Source of the DNA: JABFRG01 sp046351415
GTDB lineage: Bacteria; Myxococcota_A; Polyangia; Polyangiales; Polyangiaceae
Length of the DNA: 64,000 nucleotides
Assembly (NCBI GenBank): GCA_046351415.1
Contig: JAXLYO010000013.1
Coordinates: 124,001-188,000, forward strand
Reading direction: 5' to 3'
Part shown: piece by piece, positions 23,690-31,936 of the stretch
How the letters are laid out: the number at the start of each line of letters is the position of its first letter
Position numbering within the stretch: position 1 is the stretch's first letter
The notes under the pieces: model-generated
What the model saw: only the letters and a program-made list of their open reading frames with translations
Database searches by the model: none
Told to the model about the DNA's origin: nothing
Program-made: the position numbers and the translations under genes

Positions 23690-25762
23690 TCACTTCGGCG
23701 GCGGGTTTTGGCAGGTTCCGGCGACACACGGAATGTTGTCGCAGCAATCTGCGTCGACCTTGCACGTATCGCCAATTTGCGCGCATTCGTCGGGCTTTGG
23801 CTCTTGGCAGGTCATCTTGCCATCGGCACCCGCGCGGCAGAAGCGACCATCGCAGCACTCGTAGCCGCTCTCGCACGTCTCGCCTGCTTGCTTGCACGGC
23901 GGTACGGCGAACTGCGGACGCTCGTTCGTGCTGTCGGTCTCTTGGCCCTGCACGTAGAACGCCGGGTGGCTCGGGTCGACGCCGCCCGTGAAGTTCGCAT
24001 CAACCGCGGCGATCCACAGCTGACGATTGGACGCCGTGAACTTGTGACCCCAATTGCGCTGCGAGTAGAACGCCACCCAGAAGTAGCCGCCTGCGGCGAC
24101 AGGGTGGAAGCTTGGGCCCCAGCTCTTGTTCGTCGCCGGGAGGACGCCCGCGCCGTTCGCTTGGTCGAGGCGAATCTGCGTCGCGCCCGTGAGGTCGGTG
24201 ACCCAAAGCTCGCCGAGCGAGTCGGCGTCGCTTCCACGCGACTTGTTGGCACGCATGAAGCCGAGCCACTTCGAGTCCGGCGTGAAGGTCGGATAGGTTG
24301 CGACCGGGTATTGGCCATTGGCGAGCACGATCTTTCGATAGTTCGAGAAACCGATGGGGGCCTGGAGGCTTACATCGGTCAGCGCGATGGTCGCAGCGGT
24401 ATAACTTAGCCCGTTGCCGGCCGTTCTCATTCCGAGGGCAATCATCTTTCCGTCGGGAGACCATACCGGATGGCTCGGTGCCCCGTCGGCCCCGGGCGGG
24501 ACGAAGTCGGCGACCGTGGCATCGCTATTGTAGGTCGACAGGATCAGCTTGCCGTCGGAGCCGAAGCTACCGCTGTTCCAGTGGCGCCAAAGAACGTAGT
24601 TGCCGTCCGGCGAGATCGCCTGGAAGCCGGAAGCTTGGGAGCTTTGATAGAGGCGCTGGCCGGTGCGGGCGTCCCAGACGCCCCAGGGGCTCGCTCCGCC
24701 ATTGATGCCGGCGACGACACGCTCGCCATTCTTGGAAACGCTGTGACAGGCAATGCAACCTTCACCCTGCTTCTGGATGAAGGACTGGGCGGTCTTGCCG
24801 GGCTCGATGCGGCGCACGAACGCATCGCTGTTGGAAAGACGTGTATAATACACCGTTCCTTTGAGGTTCGCGCCCGCGATGTTCCACGTCTGCGTGACCG
24901 GCTTGTAGGCTTTCGTACCGTCGAAGCGCTGAATGGCGACCTCGACCTTGCCGATGCTGGAGTCTGCGAGCTTCGACCAGATATCGACAGGCGCGACAGG
25001 GAAAGAGAGCTCGCCGTTCGCACCGCTGCTCGTCGCGTACGTCGTGAGCTGGAAGCTCTCGCTCGTGAGAATGAAACGATAGCTGTTGTTGCCCGTCACG
25101 CCGTTCCACTGAACGAGGGGACCGGGAATGCCGCGCGGGAAGACCGTCTTGTCGTAGGGGTAGAGCACCTTCAACGTCGCGTCCGTGTCGGTCGCAGCGT
25201 TCATGGCTGCAATCACGTTTGCAGCAGGGGCCGTTCCGGCGCTCGCGATCATGCGGAACGTCGCGGTTGTCGTCGCCGTCTTGCCGCCTGCCTTCGCGGT
25301 GACCTTGCCCTTGGCGCCGATGAAGCCGGTCGGGGTCAAGGTTGCGCCCGTGAAACTGGCCGCATCGATGCGGTCGAACGAGAGCTGCGCATTCACTTCT
25401 TCTTCGGGAGAGGTCGCCGTGCGCTTCGCGAACACTTTGTAGGCGATCGGCGGGGTGGTTGCACCGAGCGCGACGTCGACCTTCGCGTCCAGGGGTTCTA
25501 CGCGGATCTCACTGTACTGTACACCAGTCTGACCGCCGTCGTTGTTGCCGTTGCCGAAGCCGGAGCTGCCGGAAGAGCCGGAGGAGCCGTCGGAATTCGT
25601 CCCGGAGTCACCGAACGTCGAGTCTCCGTCACCCCCACAGCCCGTCGGTAGCGCCGCGATGCCGGCCGCACCGAGCAAGGCCGATACGAGTGTCACCGAG
25701 CGAAATGAAAGCGCCGACTTGCGTTGCAGCATGAGAGATCGAAGCATGCGTTGTGCCTTCAT
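23690..25762 (-). CDS. lipoprotein with one CxxCH haem motif, PD40-like propeller and disulfide-rich tail
   Basis: 690 residues from ATG 25762; ATGs at 25747 and 25732 are also possible. The signal ends L-P-T-G-C with Cys42, followed by a Gly/Ser/Asp linker to about 80. An Ig-like N-terminal region precedes C-I-A-C-H at 336-340, a c-type haem attachment motif. After it come beta-propeller units such as Q-A-I-S-P-D-G-N-Y-V-L-W and H-P-V-W-S-P-D-G-K-M-I-A-L-G, as in TolB/WD40-like PD40 repeats. The last 70 residues hold 12 Cys in two C-x6-C-x5-C-C-x4-C like units, a knottin-type pattern. It may be an electron-transfer or sensor protein; function unproven. The frame beyond 25762 is spurious. Confidence 0.75.
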   Translation of the reverse strand: MKAQRMLRSLMLQRKSALSFRSVTLVSALLGAAGIAALPTGCGGDGDSTFGDSGTNSDGSSGSSGSSGFGNGNNDGGQTGVQYSEIRVEPLDAKVDVALGATTPPIAYKVFAKRTATSPEEEVNAQLSFDRIDAASFTGATLTPTGFIGAKGKVTAKAGGKTATTTATFRMIASAGTAPAANVIAAMNAATDTDATLKVLYPYDKTVFPRGIPGPLVQWNGVTGNNSYRFILTSESFQLTTYATSSGANGELSFPVAPVDIWSKLADSSIGKVEVAIQRFDGTKAYKPVTQTWNIAGANLKGTVYYTRLSNSDAFVRRIEPGKTAQSFIQKQGEGCIACHSVSKNGERVVAGINGGASPWGVWDARTGQRLYQSSQASGFQAISPDGNYVLWRHWNSGSFGSDGKLILSTYNSDATVADFVPPGADGAPSHPVWSPDGKMIALGMRTAGNGLSYTAATIALTDVSLQAPIGFSNYRKIVLANGQYPVATYPTFTPDSKWLGFMRANKSRGSDADSLGELWVTDLTGATQIRLDQANGAGVLPATNKSWGPSFHPVAAGGYFWVAFYSQRNWGHKFTASNRQLWIAAVDANFTGGVDPSHPAFYVQGQETDSTNERPQFAVPPCKQAGETCESGYECCDGRFCRAGADGKMTCQEPKPDECAQIGDTCKVDADCCDNIPCVAGTCQNPPPK

Positions 25763-26231
25763 GGGAGAGTGGGAGCGCGGTGGCGCATGTTGGGCGAGGC
25801 TCCTCGAGGCGAACGCACCCGAGAACCCGCTGTCCGATGGAAGAAGGGTGACATGGTTCAGGTAGGAGTGCGAGAATTTTTCATCGTCGCAGTACGTGCC
25901 ACGTTCGCCCACATCGACGGGGTTTTGGGCGGCGCGGGCCGGGCGAAGAGCTTCGGCGCGAAGCGCTAGTCCGAGTTCGTCGGCGCTCGATCGGAATTCA
26001 GAAGGGGTTGCATAGCTGTGGCTATGTGCAGAAGACCCGCGGGTCGCGGGGTCACGGCTTCGTTTCCTCTCCGCATAAAATCCCCGGCCGCATGTCTGGA
26101 CGCCTCCCGACGAGGCGGCCGAGTCGGCTGCTGGCCGGGGATTTTTGCGTTCGCTCTCACTTCGCCGCGCCCCGCGCCTCCGCTCGATTCTGCCGAGGGC
26201 GTGAGGGGGGTCAATGATCGATGAACTAGGT
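25763..26231. other. intergenic region with a terminator
   Basis: 469 bp without a credible gene. It holds the branched terminator at 26077-26146, a small CATAGC-tgtg-GCTATG hairpin near 26007-26024 and otherwise nothing recognisable. The left part must contain the promoter of the CxxCH lipoprotein, but no clear -35/-10 pair is visible. Confidence 0.6.
26077..26146 (-). terminator. branched bidirectional terminator
   Basis: AAAATCCCCGGCC (26077-26089) pairs with GGCCGGGGATTTT (26133-26145), giving a 13-bp stem flanked by A and T runs, so it works on either strand. The 43-base loop contains a second hairpin, CGCCTC (26101-26106) with GAGGCG (26112-26117). On the minus strand it follows the PEGA-protein gene by about 85 bp and would end the TPR-kinase-PEGA transcript. 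Confidence 0.75.
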
Positions 26232-27194
26232 CTAGAACGTGCCGCTGATGCCCGCGTAACCGAAACCAAGGCTCGGTCGAAGTGTTGCGCCGCTCGGCGG
26301 GGGCGTCGGCTTCTTCTTGTGTCCCGAGGGCTCGAGGAAGAACCAGGTGAGGCCGGCCGCGATGAGGACGCCACCCCCAATCATGATTGGAAGCCCGGCC
26401 GTCCATCGATTGTCGGCCGACTTGGCGCGGTCGAGAAGTGCCGTGCGCTCGCTCTCGCTGAGTCCGTCCGTCTTGCAGCTTTTGTCGTCACCGCGAACGC
26501 ACTCGCTCGGAAAATCGCTCATGCCACCGAAGTAGAGAACAGCGCCAACGACGCCAGCAACCGCACCGCCACCGACCAAGAACCAAGGGTAGATCGTATG
26601 ACCACTCGATGAAGGCTCTGCGGGGGTATCGCCGGTTCCTGTGCCGGTGCCGGTTCCCGTACCCGAACCCGTACCGGTTCCCGTACCCGTACCGGACCCT
26701 GTCGTTGGCTTCCAAGCGACGGAGACCTTCTTCGCTTTGTCCCCTTCGCTGATGAGGACGCGCTCTTCGATGGGGGCCTTTCCTTCGACCTCGAACTTGA
26801 ACGTGTGAACGCCAGGGTCGACCGGAATGGTTTTGCCATCGAGCTTGGAGAGGATGTTCTTGCCGTCGATGGAGACTTGGACGTCGATGACGTCACGCCC
26901 CTTCTCGTCTTGAACGCTCAGCGTCACCGTTGGGAGAGCGCTCGAGACTTCCTGGAGCCACTGCGTGCAGTCGCGCTGGACCACGCCGGGGCATTCACGT
27001 TGCGCGCAGATCTGAAACTGTTTCTGGGCGTCTTGGAGTTTGCCTTGCTGGCGAAGCTTCTGACCCTGCTCCGAACTGTTCAAACAGGCCTCACGGTCCG
27101 CCGGAGCCGCGATGGCGGATGAGGCCAGGCTCAAGGTCAAAAGACCCGCAAAACCGGAAAGGGCTGCAGTTCGGGCGAGCTGTGCGGCTCTCAT
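26232..27194 (-). CDS. exported PEGA-domain membrane protein
   Basis: 320 residues from ATG 27194 (GGAG upstream). A signal peptide ends A-I-A-A at about 30. A short helical region with paired Cys (about 37-76) precedes a PEGA-like beta domain (about 87-160; V-Q-V-S-I-D-G-K and V-D-P-G-V-H-T-F-K-F). A 24-residue Gly-Thr/Gly-Ser linker (165-189) then leads to two hydrophobic segments (about 202-223 and 260-285). PEGA domains are thought to bind surface polymers or serve as structural spacers. It is co-directional with the Ser/Thr kinase and the TPR gene. Confidence 0.7.
   Translation of the reverse strand: MRAAQLARTAALSGFAGLLTLSLASSAIAAPADREACLNSSEQGQKLRQQGKLQDAQKQFQICAQRECPGVVQRDCTQWLQEVSSALPTVTLSVQDEKGRDVIDVQVSIDGKNILSKLDGKTIPVDPGVHTFKFEVEGKAPIEERVLISEGDKAKKVSVAWKPTTGSGTGTGTGTGSGTGTGTGTGTGDTPAEPSSSGHTIYPWFLVGGGAVAGVVGAVLYFGGMSDFPSECVRGDDKSCKTDGLSESERTALLDRAKSADNRWTAGLPIMIGGGVLIAAGLTWFFLEPSGHKKKPTPPPSGATLRPSLGFGYAGISGTF
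26632..26700 (-). repeat. in-frame 6-bp tandem repeat (Gly-Thr linker)
   Basis: Imperfect copies of a 6-bp unit (GGxACx/GGxTCx on the minus strand) encode the Gly-Thr/Gly-Ser linker of the PEGA protein. Because the unit is a multiple of three, slippage would change linker length without a frameshift. Confidence 0.65.
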
Positions 27195-27276
27195 TCGTCT
27201 CCGGCAGCCTACCTCGGAAGGCACGGACTCTACAACTCATTCACCCGAACCGAGCTCGAACGAGCCCGAAATGCCG

Positions 27277-28935
27277 CTAATTTATCTTGCTCCTGCACTC
27301 GGGGCGCACCTTCTTGATGCCGTCCTCGAAGAAGTAGGGATTCGTGAGGCACGGGTCGGCCGCCTTCGTCGGAATGGTAGGCGGAGGTCTGACCGTGGCG
27401 GGCGTGGGAGGCCAGTGCACGACGGGTGGCTTGCTCGTCGCTGTTGCGCTCGCACTCGGAGGAGGTGTGACGGTGCCGGGAGCGCCCGCGTCGTCCAAGT
27501 TCAAAGTCTCGCCTGCATCGAAGAGGTCGAGTACGCCAACCGTCGAGGGGGGAGGCGGCGCCGTCGCGGCGGTCGGCGTCGAAGAAGTGTCCGCGTCAGG
27601 AAGACCGCCGAGTTCGGCCCCGTGCTCTTTCATCTTGATGGCGACGATGGACCCAAAGCCGAGGAAGAGGACGATGACGGCGATGCCAACGGCCACGAGC
27701 CAGCCGTTGCCACGCTTCTGCGCAGGAGCCGCTGCGGGCAGACCGACATAACTCGCCGAAGAGGAGAGCGTTCCCGGATGCGCGGAAGGGGGCCGCGGCG
27801 GTTCACTGGGACGAACGTGTTGCGGTTGGAGCTCGGCATGGCTGCTCGCACCGAGCGGCACCGTGGCGCCATTCGATTCGGTCAAGAGACGGTGCACGTC
27901 GCTCGGTCTGTCGAAGGGAGCGGGCGTCGCGGAGAGACTCTCGATTTCAGCGACCTTGTGCGCGCGCATCTGCAGCACTTCGGCTCCGACTTGTTCCACC
28001 CACTCGGCTACTTGCGAAACCGTGGCCGGTGCGACGCAGGACTCGAGCTCGAGGGCCATGTCCTTCGCCGTCGCGAACCGTTGTGCGGGGTCGCGATGCG
28101 CCGCGCGAAGGACTACTTGATCGAGCTGCGCCATCAAGTGCTGGTGCTTCGCTTTGAGCGTCGTGCCTTGCTTGATGAGATAGTGGCTGGGCGGCGTGAT
28201 CTTGCCTTCGAGAACGCGATTGACGACGACACCTTCGTTGTCACCAAAGAAGAGGCGTTCGCCCGTCAAGAGCTCCCAGAGCATGACGCCAGCGGCGTAG
28301 ATGTCGCACGAGCGAGTCACACCAGCGCCGCGCAGTTGCTCGGGCGCCATGTAGGCGAGCTTGCCTTTGATCTGGCCGTCGCGAGTGGTTTGAATGCGGC
28401 CCGCCGCTTTTGCGACGCCGAAGTCGAGCACCTTCGGAATGCCGTCCGTTCCAACGTGGACGTTCTGCGGGGAGACGTCGCGGTGTACGATGCCGAGGGG
28501 CATACCCCGTTCGTCTTTCGCCTCGTGGGCGGCATGAAGCCCATGGAGAACACCGGTGATGATGGACGAGACGATGCGTGGCGGAAGACCACGACCTTTC
28601 TCACGCGCAATCTTCCAGAGCTTCGAGAGGCTCTCGCCCGGCACGTATTCCATGACGAGGAAGAGCTCGCCATCCGTTGCGACGACATCGAGTGTCGGCA
28701 CGACGTTCGGGTGACGAATGCGCGCAGCGAGCCTGGCCTCGTCGAGGAACATGGACACGAACTCGGGGTCTGCTGCGTACTGCGCGTGGAGGCGCTTGAT
28801 CGCGACCGTGCGCGAGAAACCCGCGGGCCCCAAGAGACGCCCGAAATGCACCGTGGCCATGCCGCCGGACGCAATGACGCCGTAGAGCGCGTAGCGCCCC
28901 ACAATGCGCACATCCTGGCGACTCGGATTGGACAC
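27277..28935 (-). CDS. Hanks-type Ser/Thr protein kinase with one transmembrane helix
   Basis: 552 residues. The kinase domain covers about 14-300. The Gly-rich loop is I-A-S-G-G-M-A-T-V-H (21-30), the ATP-binding Lys is Lys47 (V-A-I-K), and the catalytic loop is H-R-D-V-S-P-Q-N at 151-158 with Asp153. D-F-G is at 171-173 and A-P-E-Q at 197-200. A Pro/Ser-rich juxtamembrane segment precedes a membrane helix at about 411-433 and a Thr/Pro-rich external tail. All catalytic residues are present, so it should be active, with the kinase domain in the cytoplasm. The following PEGA gene is 82 bp away. Confidence 0.93.
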   Translation of the reverse strand: MSNPSRQDVRIVGRYALYGVIASGGMATVHFGRLLGPAGFSRTVAIKRLHAQYAADPEFVSMFLDEARLAARIRHPNVVPTLDVVATDGELFLVMEYVPGESLSKLWKIAREKGRGLPPRIVSSIITGVLHGLHAAHEAKDERGMPLGIVHRDVSPQNVHVGTDGIPKVLDFGVAKAAGRIQTTRDGQIKGKLAYMAPEQLRGAGVTRSCDIYAAGVMLWELLTGERLFFGDNEGVVVNRVLEGKITPPSHYLIKQGTTLKAKHQHLMAQLDQVVLRAAHRDPAQRFATAKDMALELESCVAPATVSQVAEWVEQVGAEVLQMRAHKVAEIESLSATPAPFDRPSDVHRLLTESNGATVPLGASSHAELQPQHVRPSEPPRPPSAHPGTLSSSASYVGLPAAAPAQKRGNGWLVAVGIAVIVLFLGFGSIVAIKMKEHGAELGGLPDADTSSTPTAATAPPPPSTVGVLDLFDAGETLNLDDAGAPGTVTPPPSASATATSKPPVVHWPPTPATVRPPPTIPTKAADPCLTNPYFFEDGIKKVRPECRSKIN

Positions 28936-29021
28936 TCTTCCTCATCTCGCAGCTTACCCCAGTCGCCGGCCAGGGGAAAATGGCTAGCTACGGGGGTAGG
29001 TGCGAGGCGGCGGCGGGACCG

Positions 29022-30146
29022 TCAGGCCGGGAGGCCTTGCGACGCCTGCTGCTGGAGCATTTGGGCGACCGCGCGGGACCGCTCGATCGCGAACTGCTTC
29101 ACCTCGGGATCGGGCGAAACCGCGAGCTTGTTGAGGAGGCCTTTGATCTTCTCGAGGTCCTGGCTCTGAACGAGGGCCTCGAAGTAGTTGTGGGCGAGGC
29201 GAACGTCGCGCTGCATGGCGGCCTCGTGCGGGGCGAGGAGCTTGATGAGCTCGTCGAGCTTACCTGTCTGTCCGTACAGTGCGGAGAGACAGAGAAGCGC
29301 GAGTGCGTCGTTCGGGCCACGCTCCACCGCCTTCTTGGCGAGCTCGATGGCCTTGTCGCGCTTGTTCTCGTCCTGCGCGAAGTAGCCCTGGAGCGCGATG
29401 TAGGGAGCGGCGCTCTTCGCGTTGACGGGGGCGTCGGCGAGCTCGCTGACTTCCTTGACCGCCGCTTCCTCGCCCGACGCGTCCTTGATGAGATTGAACA
29501 GGTAGGCCCATGCGTCGACGGCCGTCGGAGCGATCTGGATGGCGCGATCGACATTCTCACGCTCGGCTGCTTTGTCTTTGCGACCTTGCGCTGCCTTTGC
29601 CATGTGGAGCGAGGGGTACGGGTTGTCCTTGAGGAGGTTTTGCGCCCCCTTCAACGTCGACTCTGCCTTGTCGAACTTCTCGCCTTGGAGCTGGGCCACA
29701 CCGAGCGCGAGCCAATCCTCGCCGCCGCCGCCCTTCGCGACGATCTTCGAGAGCACCGTTTCGGCCTTGGCGAAACGGCCGTACTTCATGAGCTCTTGGG
29801 CGTAGATGCGACCGCGCTGGAGGTCGTCTTGATTCTCGGTCCAGTGTTTGTCGAGACCACCGAGGAGGTCTTCGAGGCCGATCGCGATGGGGCGACCTTG
29901 GTCGTCCTGCACCTGGACCGCTGGGCCGTTGAACCCGAGCACCTTCCATACGTCGTCCATCTTCATGGCCATGGGGCCTTCGACGAGCTGCTTCTCGATC
30001 GGTGCGCCGTTCGGGCCGAGGGGAATCATGACGAGCGCGTTGCTCGGAACCCCGTTCGGGAACGCCGTGATCGGCGCAACGATTGCCGCGCCGCCGGTGA
30101 GGGAAATGCCAGGACCGCCATTTTGAGGAGTGTTCGACTGCGTCAT
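29022..30146 (-). CDS. TPR-repeat protein
   Basis: 374 residues from ATG 30146; the open frame further upstream is not coding. An N-terminal region of about 100 residues includes A-P-I-T-A-F-P-N-G-V-P-S-N-A and E-D-L-L-G-G-L-D-K. It is followed by TPR-like helical pairs from about 110 to 350 (A-x-x-x-G-x-x-x-x-A-E-x-x-L and similar spacing). It probably acts as a cytoplasmic protein-protein scaffold. It lies 86 bp upstream of the kinase gene, same strand, suggesting joint expression. Confidence 0.78.
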   Translation of the reverse strand: MTQSNTPQNGGPGISLTGGAAIVAPITAFPNGVPSNALVMIPLGPNGAPIEKQLVEGPMAMKMDDVWKVLGFNGPAVQVQDDQGRPIAIGLEDLLGGLDKHWTENQDDLQRGRIYAQELMKYGRFAKAETVLSKIVAKGGGGEDWLALGVAQLQGEKFDKAESTLKGAQNLLKDNPYPSLHMAKAAQGRKDKAAERENVDRAIQIAPTAVDAWAYLFNLIKDASGEEAAVKEVSELADAPVNAKSAAPYIALQGYFAQDENKRDKAIELAKKAVERGPNDALALLCLSALYGQTGKLDELIKLLAPHEAAMQRDVRLAHNYFEALVQSQDLEKIKGLLNKLAVSPDPEVKQFAIERSRAVAQMLQQQASQGLPA

Positions 30147-30285
30147 TGTAGGGGCGGGAAACCTATCACGGCGAAGGGCGGCCGGCGAACCCGGAGTTTT
30201 CCAATTTCGAGCGGTGCGGGCTCCGTCCGAAGCGCCCCGGTCCGGAGGGGCGCTCTCACGGGAAGGGGGGTGGTATGCTCGCGAA

Positions 30286-31458
30286 ATGCCTACGTTCGAT
30301 GCGTCGCGAAGCGCCGAGGCCCTCGAGATCGCTGCGAAGGTCGCTGCGGACCTCCCCGAGCCGTCGGACCCCACGGTGCATCCCAGTGTGTCCCAGGGGC
30401 ACGCTGGAATCGCGCTTTTCTTCGCGGAGTGGGCGCGGGTCTGTGCGAAGCGCGGGGCCGAAAGCGAGGTGCAAGCCCATCAGCACCGTGCATCTGCGCA
30501 TCTCGAGGCAGCGCTCACGGGACTCGAGGCGCACAGTTTCGACGCGTCGTTCGCGTCCGGGATCCCGGGAATTCTCTGGGCCGCGGTGCAAACGACGATG
30601 CATGGGGTCGTCGCGTGCCCTGAAGAGCTCTTCGACGATGTCGACGCGCAGCTCCTCGACTACTACGCCTCGCAGGACGTCCTGGCCGCGGAGTTTCTCT
30701 ACGGTGCTGCCGGCATCGGTGAGTACGCACTCGCGCGCGCGAAGCTGCATCCTCATTCGACCATCGCGAGGCGTTTGGTAACCGAGACGGTTGCGGTGCT
30801 CGGTCGGCAAGCCATCCGAACCGAAGCCGGCATCTTTTGGGATGATCGCGGAAAGGTTCCGTATGCCGCCGCTCCCGGTATCCAGCTCGGGACGGCGCAT
30901 GGCGTGGGCGGCATCGTCTCGTTCCTCTCGCGCGCTGGCGCCCTTCGCATCGAGCAAGCGGACGACGATGCTCGAGACGCCATGCGCTGGCTCGTTTCGC
31001 AGCGGAGCACCTCCGACCGCGGTGCAATCTTTCCCGACCTGGCCGGGGACACAGAAGGCGCCCCCATGCTCGCGTGGTGCCACGGAGACCTGGGCATCAT
31101 ATGTAGTTTGCATACATATGAAGAGCGTCTTGCCTCGTCTATCGAGCGAGAAACGTTCGCGCGCGTGAAGGAGCGTATCGCGACGCATTCTGTGCCCACC
31201 GGCTCAGACCTGGAGGCCCCTTTCGTTTGTCACGGGGCCTTTGGCAACGCACACCTTCTACGGCGTCTTGCACTGAAGCAAGACGATGCACGGCTGCATG
31301 CAGCGGCCGACGCATGGTGGGGCGCAAGCGTAGCCTCCCGCCGCTCCGGAACGCCCCACGATCTTTATACCGGTCCCCTCGGAATGGGACTCGTGGCGAT
31401 GGGGGTCGCCGACGAGCAGGCCCAAGCCACTTGGGACGGTGTGCTTTGCGTTGGTTAG
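30286..31458 (+). CDS. stand-alone LanC-like (lanthionine cyclase-like) protein
   Basis: 390 residues from ATG 30286; the frame extends upstream but without convincing coding. The alpha/alpha-barrel pattern of LanC is visible: Q-G-H-A-G-I-A (38-44), L-G-T-A-H-G-V-G-G (201-209), W-C-H-G-D-L-G (264-270) and C-H-G-A-F-G (315-320). The zinc ligands C265, C315 and H316, and the acid-base His205, match the NisC set in order and spacing. LanC proteins add Cys thiols to dehydrated Ser/Thr in lanthipeptides; eukaryotic relatives act on other electrophiles. No dehydratase, precursor peptide or exporter is within the window. It is divergent from the TPR gene. Confidence 0.85.
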   Translation: MPTFDASRSAEALEIAAKVAADLPEPSDPTVHPSVSQGHAGIALFFAEWARVCAKRGAESEVQAHQHRASAHLEAALTGLEAHSFDASFASGIPGILWAAVQTTMHGVVACPEELFDDVDAQLLDYYASQDVLAAEFLYGAAGIGEYALARAKLHPHSTIARRLVTETVAVLGRQAIRTEAGIFWDDRGKVPYAAAPGIQLGTAHGVGGIVSFLSRAGALRIEQADDDARDAMRWLVSQRSTSDRGAIFPDLAGDTEGAPMLAWCHGDLGIICSLHTYEERLASSIERETFARVKERIATHSVPTGSDLEAPFVCHGAFGNAHLLRRLALKQDDARLHAAADAWWGASVASRRSGTPHDLYTGPLGMGLVAMGVADEQAQATWDGVLCVG

Positions 31459-31570
31459 GGGACGATGGTGCGCGGGGATGGGGACGCCGCACCTGCATTC
31501 ATTCTCGTGGGGAAGAAACGAGAGGGCGAGACCTTATGGGAGGATTCTTTCATGAGGAGAGTCCTGCGTG

Positions 31571-31618
31571 GGTGAAGGGGTGAAGGGGTGAAAGGGTGAC
31601 GGGGTGACGGGGTGAAGA
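31571..31618. repeat. six 8-bp tandem repeats
   Basis: Units GGTGAAGG, GGTGAAGG, GGTGAAAG, GGTGACGG, GGTGACGG and GGTGAAGA run head to tail, just 110 bp after the LanC-like stop codon. Not within a gene. Confidence 0.85.
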
Positions 31619-31847
31619 GTGGGCTTTGGAGAAAGGCGGCCGAATGGCGCGTTTGCGGTGCGACCAGTTCTCCGACGTGTGCGAACCCACTGCAGCAACC
31701 ATGCCCTGAGATCGCGGGGGTACGACTGTGCGGTTTTCGCGCGCTCGGTCGAGGCCCGCGTTCTCGTTGCCACGCAAGCTCTGCCGATGTGTTTACGCGA
31801 GGTCCACACGCGATGCAGTTCACGCAACGGGTGTGGAGGGCGCGTGC

Positions 31848-31867
31848 GCGTGCGTGCGTGCGTGCGT
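31848..31867. repeat. five GCGT tandem repeats
   Basis: Five perfect GCGT units in the same intergenic region, ending 70 bp from the TonB receptor stop. Confidence 0.8.
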
Positions 31868-31936
31868 AGGGCTCGGAAAAACCAAAGTCCAATGACGACG
31901 CGGCGCGTGCAGACGGCGATGAAACAGAGCGAACGG

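Larger units (their letters stand above)
31459..31936. other. intergenic region with tandem repeats
   Basis: 478 bp between convergent genes. It holds six copies of an 8-bp repeat (31571-31618) and five copies of a 4-bp repeat (31848-31867). Several short open frames cross it, but none has a good ribosome binding site or recognisable product, and no lanthipeptide precursor could be identified. Confidence 0.55.

Noticed and set aside
27112..30623. Long plus-strand open frames opposite the kinase and TPR genes
   Set aside because: They mirror the codon pattern of the true minus-strand genes, lack family motifs and overlap fully; typical of high-GC DNA.
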